A DNA stretch of 64,000 bases, taken from Ectopseudomonas composti (GTDB taxonomy: Bacteria > Pseudomonadota > Gammaproteobacteria > Pseudomonadales > Pseudomonadaceae). Shown here one piece after another: positions 63,832-64,000 of this stretch. The stretch is taken from assembly GCF_001567565.1 (NCBI RefSeq), contig NZ_LSSW01000029.1, positions 248,001 to 312,000 of the forward strand, written 5' to 3'. The position numbers were made by a program, and so were the translations under genes. Within the stretch, counting starts at the first letter, position 1. Every line of letters starts with the position of its first letter. The notes under the pieces were generated by a model, which was not told the origin of the DNA, did not search any database, and saw only the letters and a list, made by a program, of their open reading frames with translations.

Positions 63832-64000
63832 TCAGCGCACGACCAGCGGGTCGCTGACGCCCAGCACGTAGATCGCGACCAGCGCGATGATGCCGGTGAA
63901 CAGCACGTAGTACAGCGTCGGCCAGATGGTCTTGCGCAGGGTACTGCCTTCGCGGCCGAGCAGGCCAACGGTGGCCGAAGCCGCGACGACGTTGTGGATC
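63832..64000 (-). CDS. lldP: L-lactate permease (C-terminal fragment at window edge)
   Basis: The last 55 residues of a permease enter from the right edge: IHNVVAASATVGLLGREG, then the final hydrophobic segment YYVLFTGIIALVAIYVLGV and SDPLVVR. This matches the C-terminus of LldP, which imports L- and D-lactate and glycolate with protons. It is upstream of lldD on the same strand, the usual first gene of the operon. Confidence 0.85.
   Translation of the reverse strand, partial: IHNVVAASATVGLLGREGSTLRKTIWPTLYYVLFTGIIALVAIYVLGVSDPLVVR

Overview
The window is chromosomal DNA of a high-GC gammaproteobacterium, almost certainly a Pseudomonas. The genus call rests on the proteins themselves (GroESL, Obg, L21/L27, ProB, CreA, Mqo, ClpB, the lldP-lldD-dld set, an OruR-like AraC regulator), on conserved local gene orders such as slyD/DUF3565-ackA-pta, and on Pseudomonas-type REP elements ending GTAGGAGCGGCT. 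The mendocina/oleovorans side of the genus is a guess only. I see no prophage, transposase, CRISPR array, integron, tRNA or rRNA. This is core or near-core chromosome.

Layout. 1-9.7 kb: an SbmA/YddA-type ABC exporter cut by the left edge, a SulP transporter paired with a beta-carbonic anhydrase, a small secreted protein, an InaA-type kinase, groESL behind a clear sigma-32 promoter, fxsA and a HugZ-like protein. 9.7-21.9 kb: an SDR, ispB divergent from rplU-rpmA, obgE, proB, creA, mqo, several small proteins, an acyltransferase and an unusual SRAP protein. 21.9-29.4 kb: a chemoreceptor with a FliA-type promoter, an M48 lipoprotein protease, a SnoaL-like protein, a TMEM165-type cation exporter under a yybP-ykoY manganese riboswitch, rsmC, a D-2-hydroxyacid dehydrogenase and a LysE-type exporter.

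29.4-38.9 kb is the most interesting metabolic block: a thiolase divergent from an AlkK-like acyl-CoA ligase, then a DUF1302 outer-membrane protein, a DUF1329 periplasmic protein and a large MalT-like ATP-dependent regulator. A PsrA-like box sits between the ligase and DUF1302. I read it as a fatty-acid or hydrophobic-acid handling and activation module. 38.9-46 kb holds a TetR regulator, an alpha/beta hydrolase, a diiron-type metal hydrolase, an AraC regulator with a metallo-beta-lactamase-fold hydrolase, and two tandem OmpA-like lipoproteins. 46-52 kb holds a CHASE-PAS-PAS hybrid kinase with three receivers, followed by a REC-PAS-GGDEF-EAL protein, probably one c-di-GMP signalling unit.

52-64 kb: an acyltransferase, DUF3565-ackA-pta (acetate overflow), slyD, a glutathione peroxidase, clpB under a second sigma-32 promoter, and the lactate operon lldP-lldD-dld, with lldP cut by the right edge. 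Together with mqo and acetate kinase, this gives quinone-linked oxidation of malate and of both lactate isomers.

I found no wholly new system. The best leads are a shared GTGAC-N6-GTCAC palindrome in front of two unrelated genes, an SRAP protein lacking two catalytic residues, the DUF1302/DUF1329 module with its candidate operators, and the orphan three-receiver kinase/c-di-GMP pair.
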